Shown here: piece after piece, positions 26,463-36,290 of the stretch
Layout of the letters: every line of letters starts with the position of its first letter
Numbering within the stretch: the first letter of the stretch is position 1
DNA from: Pantoea sp. Cy-639
Lineage (GTDB): Bacteria > Pseudomonadota > Gammaproteobacteria > Pseudomonadales > Pseudomonadaceae
Reading direction: 5' to 3'
Assembly (NCBI RefSeq): GCF_011752525.1
Contig: NZ_VWXI01000001.1
Location: 310,001 to 374,000 of the forward strand
Length of the DNA stretch: 64,000 nucleotides
Notes under the pieces: generated by a model
What the model saw: only the letters and a program-made list of their open reading frames with translations
Database searches by the model: none
What the model was told of the DNA's origin: nothing
Program-made: the position numbers and the translations under genes

Positions 26463-27752
26463 ATGTTCAAGCAATCCGCCCAGCACGTCGCCAGCTACTA
26501 CGCCCGTACCTACCCCGCGACCATTCCTCTGCGCCCTACCCTGCAAGGCCCTGGCGACACCGACGTATTGATTGTCGGCGCCGGCTTCAGCGGCTTGCAC
26601 ACCGCCCTGCGCCTGGCCCTGGCCGGCAAGCGCGTGACCGTGCTGGAGGCCAGCCGCGTGGCCTGGGCCGCCTCCGGGCGCAACGGCGGCCAGGCCTTGC
26701 TCGGCTGGTCGTGCGATATGCCGCCGCTGGAAAAATCACTGGGCCTGGAGCGCAGCCAACGCCTGTGGGCAAGCATGTGCTGGGCCGCCGAGGAAATGCG
26801 CGCGCTGCCACTGCGCCATGGCTTCGATATCGACTATCGGCTCGGCAGCCTGTGGAGCGCCGTCCTGCCACGGCGGGTGAAGCTGCTGGAAGAGGCCCGC
26901 CAGGAGGCCGCGCGCAAGTTCGGTTATGACTGCCTGCGCCTGATCGGCCGCGACGAGTTGCCCGAGTGGGTCGACAGCCCACGCTACCAGGCCGCGCTGT
27001 ACGACCCCAACGGCGCCCACCTCAATCCGCTGAAACTGGCCCAGGGCCTGGCCAGCGCCATCGAGGCGGCCGGTGGACGCATCTTCGAGCAGAGCCAGGT
27101 ACTCGACTATCGCGAGCAGGCCGACGGCTACATCGTCCGTACTGCCGCCGGCGAGATCCGCAGCGACGTGCTGGTGCTGGCCTGCAACGCCTACATCGAC
27201 CGGCTCGACCGCAGCCTTGCCCGGCGCCTGCTGCCGGTAGGCTCCTACCAGGTGGCTACCGCGCCATTGGACGCCGGACTGGCCGCCTCGCTGCTACCGC
27301 GCAACAGCTGTGTGATCGACAACCAGTTCGTCCCCGACTATTTTCGCCTCACCCCCGATCACCGCCTGCTGTTCGGCGGCGGCTGCACCTACCTGGGCGG
27401 CATCCCCAGGGACGTGGCCAGCGCCACCCGCCCATATCTGGAGCGGGTCTTCCCGCAACTGCGCGGTGTAGCCATCGAGCACGCCTGGGGCGGCCATATC
27501 GACTGCAGTATCCGCCGCACACCGGACATCGGCCGCCAAGGCCAACGCTACTGGCTGCAGGGGTTCTCCGGCCATGGCGTGCTGCCGACCCTGGCCGGTG
27601 CCCGGGCGGTGAGCGATGCGATTCTCGGCGATGACGACCTGCTGGCGCTGTACCAGGGCATCGACAACGGCACCTTCCCCGGTGGCGACCTGCTGGCCGC
27701 GCCCCTGGAGGCAGCGGCCAAGGCCTGGTATCGGATGCGCGACCATGTCTGA
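26463..27752 (+). CDS. puuB: FAD-dependent oxidoreductase, gamma-glutamylputrescine oxidase type
   Basis: DAO/GlpO-family flavoprotein of 429 residues. PuuB oxidises gamma-glutamylputrescine to the aldehyde during putrescine breakdown. FAD binding is shown by DVLIVGAGFSG (GAGFSG at 39-44) and by AASGRNGGQ; the C-terminal WGGHIDCS and GFSGHGVLPTL segments are typical of this subfamily. The Shine-Dalgarno is GAGG before ATG 26463. It overlaps the regulator gene by 8 bp, and a glutamine-synthetase-like gene follows. The context supports gamma-glutamyl-polyamine catabolism, but the exact amine is not readable. Confidence 0.82.
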   Translation: MFKQSAQHVASYYARTYPATIPLRPTLQGPGDTDVLIVGAGFSGLHTALRLALAGKRVTVLEASRVAWAASGRNGGQALLGWSCDMPPLEKSLGLERSQRLWASMCWAAEEMRALPLRHGFDIDYRLGSLWSAVLPRRVKLLEEARQEAARKFGYDCLRLIGRDELPEWVDSPRYQAALYDPNGAHLNPLKLAQGLASAIEAAGGRIFEQSQVLDYREQADGYIVRTAAGEIRSDVLVLACNAYIDRLDRSLARRLLPVGSYQVATAPLDAGLAASLLPRNSCVIDNQFVPDYFRLTPDHRLLFGGGCTYLGGIPRDVASATRPYLERVFPQLRGVAIEHAWGGHIDCSIRRTPDIGRQGQRYWLQGFSGHGVLPTLAGARAVSDAILGDDDLLALYQGIDNGTFPGGDLLAAPLEAAAKAWYRMRDHV

Positions 27753-28296
27753 GGACCTCCAGGCGCTGGCCCGGCAGATCCGCGACCTGCGCAAGCACCG
27801 TGGCCTGACCCTCGACGAACTGGCCAGCCGGGTCGAGCGCTCGCTGGGTTTCCTGTCCCAGGTCGAACGTGGCCTGTCGCGCCCGACCGTGGCCGACCTC
27901 ACGGCCATCAGCGAAGCCCTGCAGGTCCCCACCACCTACTTCTACCAGGCCGTCCCTGCGCGGGAGATCGACTGGGTCACCCGCCCCGGCGAGCGCCGCA
28001 CCCTGTATTACGCCGAAGGGATTACCGACGTGCTGGTCTCGCCGACCCTCAATGGCCGTTTCGCCATGCTCGAGAGCCACCTGGCGCCGGGTGCCAGCAG
28101 TGGCGAGGGGCACCTGGACGACAGTTCCGAGCAAGGTGGGTTCGTCCTCGAGGGCGAGCTGACCTTGTGGCGGGAAGGCCACGAAGGTGCCGTCACCCTG
28201 CGAGCCAACGACAGCTTCCAGCTGCCGCCGCACAGCCAGTTCCGCTACGCCAACCTGACCGACCAGCCGGCCCGGATCCTCTGGGTCTTCCGTTGA
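27745..28296 (+). CDS. puuR: XRE-cupin transcriptional regulator (PuuR-like)
   Basis: 183-residue regulator with an N-terminal XRE helix-turn-helix (about residues 8-62, LTLDELASRVERSLGFLSQVERG) and a C-terminal cupin (about 110-183). This is the architecture of PuuR, which represses putrescine genes. The ATG at 27745 overlaps the end of the oxidase gene by 8 bp, so it is made from the cluster transcript. The candidate operator is the palindrome at 26421-26432. The symbol rests on architecture and neighbours. Confidence 0.75.
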   Translation: MSEDLQALARQIRDLRKHRGLTLDELASRVERSLGFLSQVERGLSRPTVADLTAISEALQVPTTYFYQAVPAREIDWVTRPGERRTLYYAEGITDVLVSPTLNGRFAMLESHLAPGASSGEGHLDDSSEQGGFVLEGELTLWREGHEGAVTLRANDSFQLPPHSQFRYANLTDQPARILWVFR

Positions 28297-28306
28297 GAGC
28301 ACGATA

Positions 28307-29659
28307 ATGACAAGTACAACCGGCTTTCCCGACCTGCTCAGCGAAGTGCGCGCCTTTCGCGCCAACCACCCGCAGGTTCGCTACGTCGACCTGATCAGCC
28401 TGGACATCCCCGGGCACTTCTATGGCAAGCGCTACCCCATCGACATGCTGGAGAAGGTCGCGGCCGGCAGCCCGCTCAAGCTGCCGCAGAACGCCGTGCT
28501 GCTAGGCACGCAGGGTGGCCTGTTCCCGATCGGCGACTACTGCTTCGCCGATGGCGACCCGGACGCACCACGGCGCCTGGTGCCCGGCACGCTCAAGCCG
28601 GTGGACTGGGAGCGCGAGCCGCTGGGACAGATGCTGATCAGTTCCGACGGCACGGCCGCGCCCATCGAGTTCGAACCGCGCGAAGTACTCGCCCGCGTGC
28701 TGCAACGCCTGGAGCGCCGTGGCATACGCCCGGTGGTGGCGTTCGAGCTGGAGTTCTACCTGTTCGACCGAGCGCTCAAGGACGGTCTGCCGCAGTTTCC
28801 CCACGACCCCAGCAGCGGTGACGCCGACGACCAGCCCAACCTGCACATCGAGCGCCTGTCACGCTTCTCCGACGTGCTGCGGGAGATGGTCGAAGCCGCC
28901 AACGCCCAGGGCGTGGACGCCAACGTCATCACCGCCGAGCTGGGCCCGGGCCAGTTCGAGATCAATTTCGGCCACTGCGACGATGGCCTGCGCGCCGCCG
29001 ACTGGGCGGCGCTGTTCTGCCGCAGCACCCGCGGCGTGGCGCTCAAGCACGGGCTGCGCGCCTCGTTCATGAGCAAGCCGTACCTGCAGGCACCGGGCAG
29101 TGGCATGCATGTGCATGTAAGCCTGTACGACCCGGCCGGCCACAACCTGCTCGCCGCCGACGACCAGCGTCCCCTGCGGCACGCCGTGGCCGGCTGCCTG
29201 GCGCTCTTGCCACACTGCATGCCGGTGTTCGCCGCCAACCACAACGCCTTGCGCCGCTACGGCGCCATGGTCAACGCCGCCAGTCGCGCGAGCTGGGGGT
29301 TCGAAGACCGTGATGCCTGTATCCGCATTCCTGAGTCCGACCCACGCAACCTGCGGATCGAACATCGCCTGGCAGGGGCCGATGCCAACCCATACCTGGT
29401 GCTGGCGGCCATTCTCTGTGGCATGGAGCATGGGCTGGACGCCGGGCAGGAACCAATCGCCCCGTTGAACCAGGACCGCAACAGCGGCATCGACTTTCCC
29501 AAGGACATGCTCGGCGCAGTGGCGGCCATGCGTGGGCATCCTGCGGTGAACGAAGGCTTGGGCGAGGAGTTCGTGATGGTCTACTGCGAGAACAAGCGCC
29601 AGGACCACCTGGCGTTCATGCAGGAGGTCAGTGCGCGGGAGTACCGCTGGTTCCTGTGA
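28307..29659 (+). CDS. puuA: Glutamine synthetase family protein, gamma-glutamylputrescine synthetase type
   Basis: 450-residue member of the type I glutamine synthetase fold, in the branch that ligates glutamate to polyamines with ATP. Signatures include FELEFYLFD (metal-binding glutamates), ELGPGQFEINFGH and GSGMHVHVSLYD (ATP/metal site near residue 264), plus ANHNALRRYGAMVN. It starts 10 bp after the regulator gene in the order oxidase-regulator-synthetase. Pseudomonas carry several paralogues for different polyamines, so putrescine itself is a guess. Confidence 0.82.
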   Translation: MTSTTGFPDLLSEVRAFRANHPQVRYVDLISLDIPGHFYGKRYPIDMLEKVAAGSPLKLPQNAVLLGTQGGLFPIGDYCFADGDPDAPRRLVPGTLKPVDWEREPLGQMLISSDGTAAPIEFEPREVLARVLQRLERRGIRPVVAFELEFYLFDRALKDGLPQFPHDPSSGDADDQPNLHIERLSRFSDVLREMVEAANAQGVDANVITAELGPGQFEINFGHCDDGLRAADWAALFCRSTRGVALKHGLRASFMSKPYLQAPGSGMHVHVSLYDPAGHNLLAADDQRPLRHAVAGCLALLPHCMPVFAANHNALRRYGAMVNAASRASWGFEDRDACIRIPESDPRNLRIEHRLAGADANPYLVLAAILCGMEHGLDAGQEPIAPLNQDRNSGIDFPKDMLGAVAAMRGHPAVNEGLGEEFVMVYCENKRQDHLAFMQEVSAREYRWFL

Positions 29660-29802
29660 GAACACGCGCCTTTGAGGGGCACTCGTGGGAGCGGGCTTGC
29701 CCCAGCGGCGCTGGCTGACAAGTCGCCACCTGCGGTTTACCATGCACGGCTTTCAGCGTGGCAGATTGCCGCACCCCGCCGCCCAGCCAGTCCCGTGCCC
29801 CC

Positions 29803-30576
29803 ATGCCCTTCGAACTCACCGTAGAACCGCTCACTCTGTTGATTCTCGCCCTGGTCGCCTTCGTCGCCGGGTTCATCGATGCCATCGCCGGTGGCGGCGG
29901 CTTGCTGACCACCCCGGCGCTGCTCACCGCCGGCATGCCGCCGCACCTGGTGCTGGGCACCAACAAGCTCAGCTCGACGTTCGGCGCAGCCACTGCCAGC
30001 ATCACCTACTACCGACGCAAGCTGTTCCACCCGGCGCAATGGCGCCTGGCGATCGTCGGCACCCTGGCAGGCGCGCTGCTCGGCGCAGTGATCGCCCACT
30101 ACATGCCGGCCGAATGGCTGAACAAGATGCTGCCGGTGATCGTCTTCGCCTGTGGCGTTTACCTGCTGTTCGGCGCAACGCCCAAGGCGCCGCTGGATGC
30201 CGACGCGCCGATCAGGAAGAAATGGCAACTGCCCCAGGGCTTCACCTTGGGCTTCTACGACGGGGTCGCCGGCCCCGGAACCGGCGCGTTCTGGACCGTC
30301 AGCACGCTGCTGCTCTACCCCATCGACCTGGTCCGGGCCAGTGGCGTGGCACGCAGCATGAACTTCGTCAGCAACATCGCGGCACTGACCGTGTTCGTCA
30401 TTTCCGGGCAGGTGGACTACATCGTCGGGCTGTGCATGGGAGTGTCGGTGATGGTCGGGGCGTTCTTCGGGGCGCGGACGGCGATCAGTGGTGGGAGCAA
30501 GTTCATTCGGCCGGTGTTCATTGCCGTGGTGTTGGCGCTGACTGTGCGGCTGGCTTGGCAGCATTGGTTTGGGTAA
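29803..30576 (+). CDS. TSUP-family membrane permease (YfcA-like)
   Basis: 257-residue integral membrane protein of the sulfite exporter TauE/SafE family, with about eight hydrophobic segments. Family motifs are AGFIDAIAGGGGLLTTPALL at the N-terminus, GTNKLSSTFGA, and the second-half repeat GFYDGVAGPGTGAFW. Substrates of such proteins are small organic or sulfur anions; this one is undetermined. It follows the puu-like cluster by 143 bp containing a half REP, so it is probably a separate unit. Confidence 0.85.
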   Translation: MPFELTVEPLTLLILALVAFVAGFIDAIAGGGGLLTTPALLTAGMPPHLVLGTNKLSSTFGAATASITYYRRKLFHPAQWRLAIVGTLAGALLGAVIAHYMPAEWLNKMLPVIVFACGVYLLFGATPKAPLDADAPIRKKWQLPQGFTLGFYDGVAGPGTGAFWTVSTLLLYPIDLVRASGVARSMNFVSNIAALTVFVISGQVDYIVGLCMGVSVMVGAFFGARTAISGGSKFIRPVFIAVVLALTVRLAWQHWFG

Positions 30577-30889
30577 GGGATCGGAAGACTGTTTTGACTT
30601 TTTGTATGAACATTCATAGGCGATGTCGACGCTTAGTCACCTTTACTTTTGCTCTTGGGCACAAGTAGGCAAAAACCGCTCGCTCCATTCATCCGGCCCC
30701 TCCGCTCCGGGGGCCCTCACCTCGCCAATGGCCTTCGGGAGCGGCCTTGTGTCGCGAAAGGGCCGCAGAGCAGCCCCGGCAATCTGGAGTTGAAACCATC
30801 ATTTCCAATAGCCCGAAAGACCTTGAAAGTGCTGGCCGCAAGAGCGCAAAAGTGACGATGCGCCGACACCGCAAATGAACCTTTCAGCA
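30577..30889. other. Intergenic region between TSUP permease and nudC
   Basis: 313 bp between convergent genes. It holds a short hairpin GGGCCGC-AGA-GCAGCCC (around 30761-30777). The T- and C-rich text around 30640-30700 reads like dispersed non-coding sequence seen in P. putida-group genomes. The frames crossing it have no ribosome-binding site and no family features. The resemblance is from memory and not verified. Confidence 0.4.
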
Positions 30890-31720
30890 TCAGGCAGGCA
30901 GAACAGGTTCCGCCAACCCCAACCGCCGCGCCACATACAGATCAATCAAATACCGCGCAATCGAACGTCCCGCCGGCAACGGCGGCAGGTCATGGACATT
31001 GAACCACTGGGCATCCTCGATCTCGTCCGGCTGCATGACGATCTCCCCACCCGCGTACTCGGCATGAAACCCCAGCATCATCGAGTGCGGGAACGGCCAG
31101 CACTGGCTACCCACGTACTGGATGTTCTTGACCTCCACCGCCACCTCCTCACGCACCTCGCGTACCAGGCAATCCTCGGCCGACTCCCCCGGCTCGGCGA
31201 AACCTGCAAGGGTGCTGTAGACGCCAGCGACGAAGCGCGGCGAGCGTGCCAGCAGCACCTCGTCGCCACGGGTGATGAGCACGATCATGCTCGGTGAGAT
31301 ACGCGGATAGCTGCGCAGGTCACAGGGCCGGCAGTACATTGCCCGCTCCCAGTGGATCTGCGTCATCGGCTGGCCGCAACTGCCACAGAAACGGTGCTCG
31401 CGTGCCCAGGTGCCGATCTGCGCGGCATAACCCAGCACCGTGTAGGTGTCGAAATCGCCCTCGAGCATGAATCGGCGCAGCCCCTGCCAGACGCAGCCCG
31501 GCACCTCGGCGGCGCGGCGCAGCTCGAGCAGGAACACCGGCTCACCGTCGAGATGGCCGATGCCATGCTCGCACAGCACATCGAGGTCCTGGCGCTTGAG
31601 CCAGTCACGGGGGAACAGCGCGCCGTTGGCGTCCACCAGGAACCCTTCCGGACTGCGGGCGACAGCCAGCCCGCCGGTGGTCTGCGGGTCGAGTACTGCG
31701 GTTTTCCAGCGTGCTGACAT
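30890..31720 (-). CDS. nudC: NADH pyrophosphatase / NAD-decapping hydrolase NudC
   Basis: 276-residue Nudix enzyme that splits NADH and removes NAD caps from RNA 5' ends. A zinc ribbon is formed by FCGSCGQP (about 112-116) and YCRPC (about 129-132). The Nudix box begins [20 protein letters not shown] near residue 177. The NAD-specificity motif SQPWPFPxS downstream of the box is present as SQCWPFPHS, with Cys replacing the first Pro. The start at 31720 gives the usual N-terminus. Confidence 0.93.
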   Translation of the reverse strand: MSARWKTAVLDPQTTGGLAVARSPEGFLVDANGALFPRDWLKRQDLDVLCEHGIGHLDGEPVFLLELRRAAEVPGCVWQGLRRFMLEGDFDTYTVLGYAAQIGTWAREHRFCGSCGQPMTQIHWERAMYCRPCDLRSYPRISPSMIVLITRGDEVLLARSPRFVAGVYSTLAGFAEPGESAEDCLVREVREEVAVEVKNIQYVGSQCWPFPHSMMLGFHAEYAGGEIVMQPDEIEDAQWFNVHDLPPLPAGRSIARYLIDLYVARRLGLAEPVLPA

Positions 31721-31753
31721 GCTTCGGGATCCTGAAAAGCGCCCGCCAACCGG

Positions 31754-32566
31754 TCAGTCGGCGAACGTCGGTTGCTGTTTGCTCATATGCGCGGCCACCG
31801 CTACCCGCAAGTCTTCGGACTGCAGCATGGCGGCGTTCCAGGTGGCAATGTACTCCAGACCATCGTCGATGCGATGGTCGCGCATGTAGCTGAGCATCTC
31901 CTTGGTGCCGGCCACGGCGATCGGTGATTTTGCGGCAATCTGGCGGGCAATGGCAAAGACCCCGTCGAGCAGCGCCGCCTGGTCATCATAGACGCGGTTG
32001 ACCAGGCCGATGCGCAGCGCCTCCTGGGCATCGACGTTACGCCCGGTAAAGGCAAGCTCGCGCATGATCCCGTCGCCGATGATCCGCGGCAAACGTTGCA
32101 AGGTACCGACATCGGCGGCCATGCCCATGTCGATTTCCTTGATCGAGAATTGTGCGTCGCTGGCGCAGTAGCGCATGTCGCAGGCCGACACCAGGTCGAT
32201 CGCACCGCCGATGCAATAGCCCTGGATCGCCGCCAGCACCGGCTTGCGGCAGTTGTCCACGGCATTGAACGAGTCTTGCAGGCGCAGGATGGTCCGGCGC
32301 AGCAGGCGTGCGTTGCGACCGACATCCTTGCCCAGTTGCTGGGCCAGCGAGGCCAGCATCATCAGGTCGATCCCCGACGAGAAATGCTTGCCGGCACCGC
32401 TGATCACCACCGCGCGCACAGCGTCGGTGTCGTCGATCCACTGGAAGATTTCGACGATCTCCTCCCAGAACGCAGCGTTCATGGCGTTGATCTTTTCCGG
32501 GCGGTTGATCTGTACGTGGGCGATGTTATCGGTCAGTTCAACCTTGAACGCGGTGTATTCGGTCAC
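31754..32566 (-). CDS. Delta(3,5)-delta(2,4)-dienoyl-CoA isomerase-like crotonase
   Basis: Crotonase-fold enzyme of 270 residues, probably used in beta-oxidation of polyunsaturated acids. The oxyanion-hole segments are [11 protein letters not shown] and GYCIGGAID. The region [18 protein letters not shown] closely matches eukaryotic ECH1, keeping its two catalytic acids (Glu144 and Asp152, spaced by eight), which favours isomerase over hydratase. I chose the GTG at 32566 because GGAG lies 8 nt before it; a GTG at 32575 would add three residues. No other fatty-acid genes are nearby. Confidence 0.85.
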   Translation of the reverse strand: MTEYTAFKVELTDNIAHVQINRPEKINAMNAAFWEEIVEIFQWIDDTDAVRAVVISGAGKHFSSGIDLMMLASLAQQLGKDVGRNARLLRRTILRLQDSFNAVDNCRKPVLAAIQGYCIGGAIDLVSACDMRYCASDAQFSIKEIDMGMAADVGTLQRLPRIIGDGIMRELAFTGRNVDAQEALRIGLVNRVYDDQAALLDGVFAIARQIAAKSPIAVAGTKEMLSYMRDHRIDDGLEYIATWNAAMLQSEDLRVAVAAHMSKQQPTFAD

Positions 32567-32717
32567 GGACGACACTCCATTGGGGAAAGGATTCACAACG
32601 CAGGATCTTAGCGCACCCGCAAGGCCGTACATGTGCCAAAAGCGGGACTGCACGCCTTGCACCCTGCGCCCCGATGGGGCACCTTGCGGCACTGCTGAAT
32701 CAAAAGGATACAAATTC

Positions 32718-34220
32718 ATGTCCCGTTCCCTGACCGGCGCCCTCGCCCACAGCTTCCTGGGCCAGTCGCCGCGTTGGTACAAGGCCGTCATCTGCCTGTT
32801 CCTGCTCCTCAACCCGTTGCTGCTGGCGACCCTCGGCCCGGTGGTCACCGGCTGGGTGCTGGTGATCCAGTTCATCTTCACCCTGGGGATGGCGCTCAAG
32901 TGCTACCCGCTGATGCCCGGCGGCCTGCTGCTGGTCGAGGCACTGCTGCTGCGCATGACCACGCCCGAGGCCTTGTACGAAGAGCTGCAGCACAATTTTC
33001 CGGTGATCCTGCTGCTGATGTTCATGGTCGCCGGCATCCACTTCATGAAGGAACTGCTGCTGTACCTGTTCTCGCGCATCCTCCTCGGCGTGCGCAGCAA
33101 GGCCGTGCTTTCGCTGCTGTTCTGCGTGCTGTCGGCATTCCTTTCGGCGTTTCTCGACGCACTGACCGTCACCGCGGTGATCATCAGCGCGGCGGTGGGC
33201 TTCTACGCCGTCTACCATCGCGTCGCCTCCGGCGCCAACCCTCGCGAGGACAGCGCACTGGACAGCGACCAGCACATCGCCCAGTTGCACCGTGAAGACC
33301 TCGACCAGTTCCGCGCCTTCCTGCGCAGCCTGCTGATGCATGGCGCGGTGGGCACGGCACTGGGTGGCGTATGCACCCTGGTCGGCGAACCGCAGAACCT
33401 GTTGATCGGTCATGAAATGGGCTGGCACTTCGCCGATTTCTTCCTCGAGGTCGCGCCCGTGTCGATGCCCGTGCTCGCGGCGGGCCTGGTCACCTGCGTA
33501 CTGCTGGAGAAACTGCGCCTGTTCGGCTACGGCACGCTGATGCCGGAACGAGTACGCCAGGTGCTCGCCGCCTATGCCGCCGAGGACGATGCCGCGCGCA
33601 CCCAGGCCCAGCGGGTCGCCCTGGTGGTGCAAGGCCTGGCCGCGCTGATCCTGATCGTCTGCCTGGGCCTGCACATCGCCGAGGTCGGGCTGATCGGCCT
33701 GCTGGTGATCGTGCTGATCACCGCCTTCACCGGCATCACCGACGAGCACCGCCTGGGCCGTGCGTTCCAGGACGCCATGCCATTCACCGCCTTGCTGGTG
33801 GTGTTCTTCGCGGTGGTCGCGGTAATCCACCAGCAGCAACTGTTCAGCCCGCTGATCGCCTGGGTGCTGGCACTGCCCAGCGCGCAACAGCCAGGCATGC
33901 TGTACCTGGCCAACGGTCTGCTGTCGGCGATCAGCGACAACGTGTTCGTCGCCACCATCTACATCACCGAGGTCAAACAGGCGTTCCTCAACGGTGCGAT
34001 GAGCCGTGAGCACTTCGAGACCCTGGCGGTGGCGATCAATACCGGCACCAACCTGCCGAGCGTGGCCACGCCCAACGGCCAGGCGGCGTTCCTGTTCCTG
34101 CTGACCTCGGCGATCGCGCCGCTGGTACGCCTGTCGTATGGGCGCATGGTGTGGATGGCGCTGCCGTACACCGTGGTCATGGGCGGCCTGGGCTGGTGGG
34201 CAGTGACCTACTGGCTCTGA
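32718..34220 (+). CDS. nhaB: Na+/H+ antiporter NhaB
   Basis: 500-residue inner-membrane antiporter that expels sodium and supports pH homeostasis. About twelve hydrophobic segments are visible. Diagnostic stretches are [42 protein letters not shown] and [19 protein letters not shown]. Length and motifs match Pseudomonas NhaB. Start ATG 32718 follows AAAGGA. The NhaR-like LysR regulator in this window (44350-45243) is 10 kb away, so any link is speculative. Confidence 0.96.
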   Translation: MSRSLTGALAHSFLGQSPRWYKAVICLFLLLNPLLLATLGPVVTGWVLVIQFIFTLGMALKCYPLMPGGLLLVEALLLRMTTPEALYEELQHNFPVILLLMFMVAGIHFMKELLLYLFSRILLGVRSKAVLSLLFCVLSAFLSAFLDALTVTAVIISAAVGFYAVYHRVASGANPREDSALDSDQHIAQLHREDLDQFRAFLRSLLMHGAVGTALGGVCTLVGEPQNLLIGHEMGWHFADFFLEVAPVSMPVLAAGLVTCVLLEKLRLFGYGTLMPERVRQVLAAYAAEDDAARTQAQRVALVVQGLAALILIVCLGLHIAEVGLIGLLVIVLITAFTGITDEHRLGRAFQDAMPFTALLVVFFAVVAVIHQQQLFSPLIAWVLALPSAQQPGMLYLANGLLSAISDNVFVATIYITEVKQAFLNGAMSREHFETLAVAINTGTNLPSVATPNGQAAFLFLLTSAIAPLVRLSYGRMVWMALPYTVVMGGLGWWAVTYWL

Positions 34221-34229
34221 CAGACCGCT

Positions 34230-34270
34230 CGCCGGCAAGACTGGCGCCTGCAGCCCTGGCCGCAGGCGCC
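34230..34270. repeat. REP-like hairpin after nhaB
   Basis: GGCGCCTGC (34243-34251) pairs perfectly with GCAGGCGCC (34262-34270); the preceding GCCGGCAAG (34231-34239) is the REP core also seen at 9315 and 22082. It probably ends nhaB transcription. Confidence 0.55.
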
Positions 34271-34406
34271 GGATCGCTACTTCGACCATCAACGCCTGCA
34301 CGGGCAGAACATCGACGCCGCAGTTGTCCAAGCGTGCAAGGTGCCTGTCGATCCGCGCCGCCCTCATTCGACTATTCGGTACTCCCACCCGAAAGAGGCT
34401 ACTTCC

Positions 34407-35030
34407 ATGCGCACACTCATCGTCGCCGCCTTCATCACCCTGGATGGCGTCATGCAGGCTCCCGGCGGCCCTCAGGAAGACACCAGCGGCGGCTTCAGCC
34501 ACGGTGGCTGGCTGCCGCCCTATGCCGACGAGGTCTTCGGCCAGGCCATGCAGGCGTTGTTCAGCCAACCGTTCGAGCTCCTGCTGGGACGGCGCACCTA
34601 CGACATCTTCGCCGGCTACTGGCCGCGGGTCGGCGCCGATTCGCAGAACCGCCCGATGGCCGACCTGTTCAACGGCGTCGCCAAGCACGTTGCCACCCAC
34701 CACCCGGCGTCCGTCGAATGGCACAACAGCCATGTGCTGGGTGCCGATGTGGTCGCGGCGGTACGGACACTCAAACAGCAGGACGGTGCCCCGCTGCTGA
34801 CCCAGGGCAGTGCCGAACTGGTCCGCCAACTGCTGGCCGCAGGCCTGGTGGACGAACTGCGCCTGCTGGTCCATCCGCTACTGCTCGGCCGCGGCAAGCG
34901 CCTGTTCGGCGATGACGCCCAGCCGACGGCATTCGAGCTGGTGGAGTCGCTCGCCTCGCCCAGCGGCGTGCTGATCACACGCTACGTGCGCAGTGGCGCG
35001 GTCCGTACAGGCTCGTTCGAAATCCCCTGA
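34407..35030 (+). CDS. RibD C-terminal / dihydrofolate reductase-like protein
   Basis: 207-residue protein of the bacterial DHFR-like/RibD_C family. The N-terminus LIVAAFITLDGVMQAPGGP and the segments ELLLGRRTYDIFAGYWP, LLTQGSAELVRQLL and DELRLLVHPLLLGRGKRLF are the family hallmarks. It has an NADPH-binding fold, but the reaction is unknown for this branch. The Shine-Dalgarno is AAAGAGG before 34407. It is probably expressed alone or with the DUF1275 gene 90 bp downstream. Confidence 0.82.
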   Translation: MRTLIVAAFITLDGVMQAPGGPQEDTSGGFSHGGWLPPYADEVFGQAMQALFSQPFELLLGRRTYDIFAGYWPRVGADSQNRPMADLFNGVAKHVATHHPASVEWHNSHVLGADVVAAVRTLKQQDGAPLLTQGSAELVRQLLAAGLVDELRLLVHPLLLGRGKRLFGDDAQPTAFELVESLASPSGVLITRYVRSGAVRTGSFEIP

Positions 35031-35120
35031 GGGCAGCATCGGTAGCCAGGCCCTGCGCAAAAGGCAGGCCAGGGTATAAGATCGGGGGCCTTGCCCAGAC
35101 CCGACCCCGGAGCCCCTGCC

Positions 35121-35822
35121 ATGCTGCCCACCGCCCTTTCGCCGCACAGTGCCCGCCGGGTTCGCTTGCAGGTGTTGCGCGGACGGGTCGGCCTGGGGCT
35201 GGTGGCCGCGCTGTCGGTGCTGGCCGGCATGACCGACGCCATCGGTTTGCTGGCACTGGGCGACTTCGTCTCGTTCATGAGCGGCAACACCACGCGCCTG
35301 GCGGTGGCTGTCAGCCAGGTCGAAATGGCCCAGGTCGCGCGACTGGCCCTGGCCATCTTCAGCTTCGTGCTGGGCAACGCCCTCGGCGTGCTGCTGGCCC
35401 GGCGCTTTCGCCGTCGCGCCTCACCGTTGCTGCTGGTGGTCGCGGCCCTGCTCGCCAGCGCCGCTGTCTGGCCCCTGGACACCACCTTCCCCGCACTGGT
35501 GGCGGCGGTGCTGGCCATGGGCATGCTCAATGCGGTGGTCGAACAAGTGAATGGCCTGCCGATCGGCCTGACCTACGTCACCGGCGCCCTGTCGCGCTTC
35601 GGCCGGGGGCTGGGGCGCTGGCTGCTGGGCGAGCGCCGGCTGGGTTGGCGGGTGCAACTGGTCCCCTGGAGCGGCATGCTGCTGGGGGCGGCGGCTGGTG
35701 CCTGGTTGCAGCAGCAACTCGGGTTGTTCGCCTTCGCCGCCAGCAGTGGCCTGGCGTGCGTGCTGGCACTGATCACCCTGTTCATCCCGCGGGCGTGGCA
35801 ATTGGCCTATATGCCGCGCTGA
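35121..35822 (+). CDS. DUF1275 (YoaK-type) membrane protein
   Basis: 233-residue inner-membrane protein with about six hydrophobic segments and the DUF1275 signature LAGMTDAIGLLALGDFVSFMSGNTTRLA in two overlapping parts near the N-terminus. NAVVEQVNGLPIGLTYVTGAL lies in the middle. The family function is unknown. The ATG at 35121 starts just before the basic N-terminus; an in-frame start ten codons upstream has no ribosome-binding site. Confidence 0.82.
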   Translation: MLPTALSPHSARRVRLQVLRGRVGLGLVAALSVLAGMTDAIGLLALGDFVSFMSGNTTRLAVAVSQVEMAQVARLALAIFSFVLGNALGVLLARRFRRRASPLLLVVAALLASAAVWPLDTTFPALVAAVLAMGMLNAVVEQVNGLPIGLTYVTGALSRFGRGLGRWLLGERRLGWRVQLVPWSGMLLGAAAGAWLQQQLGLFAFAASSGLACVLALITLFIPRAWQLAYMPR

Positions 35823-35964
35823 GCCAGCCACGCCACCTGCCACGGGTCCCCATGCCGCCTCGATAGTCACTATCGAGCGTGGCGATTTCTCCTCGAAGGG
35901 CACGCCACATAACCTTGCTCCATCGATTCACCCATCGTGAATCCCGGATCATGGGACCCCCCCG

Positions 35965-36207
35965 ATGAACATCACCGCCCACCTGCTGCTCGCCGCCATC
36001 GGCCTCGCCGTGCTCAGTGGCTGCGCCAGCCACCCCGAGCTGCGCCCTTATACCGCCGAGGAAACTCGCCAGCTGCAACTCGAAGCGCTGCAGCGTCAGG
36101 GCTTGTCCCAGGAAGACTACGAGCATCGTCGCCTGGCGGTGCTGCGTGCCGGCCAGCAGCCAGCGCTCACCGATGTCGCAAGCCGCGCCGTGCCGCCCCG
36201 CAGTTGA
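35965..36207 (+). CDS. Small predicted lipoprotein
   Basis: 80-residue protein with a lipoprotein signal peptide; the lipobox is LSGC, so Cys21 would be acylated. The mature part is short, charged and predicted helical (YTAEETRQLQLEALQRQGLS). I do not recognise a family. It is preceded by GGGACCCCCCCG, a poor ribosome-binding site. It lies 142 bp behind the DUF1275 gene and 83 bp before the DUF2970 gene. Confidence 0.6.
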   Translation: MNITAHLLLAAIGLAVLSGCASHPELRPYTAEETRQLQLEALQRQGLSQEDYEHRRLAVLRAGQQPALTDVASRAVPPRS

Positions 36208-36290
36208 GCCCCTCATCGGTCCACGCCGGCATCAGCGCGTCAGCCGCCTACACTGTCGGTGATTGTCTCTGAATCCATCAGGAGCCAACC

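Noticed and set aside
30577..30889. Small plus-strand genes after the TSUP permease
   Set aside because: Short frames without initiation signals in a C/G-rich non-coding stretch.
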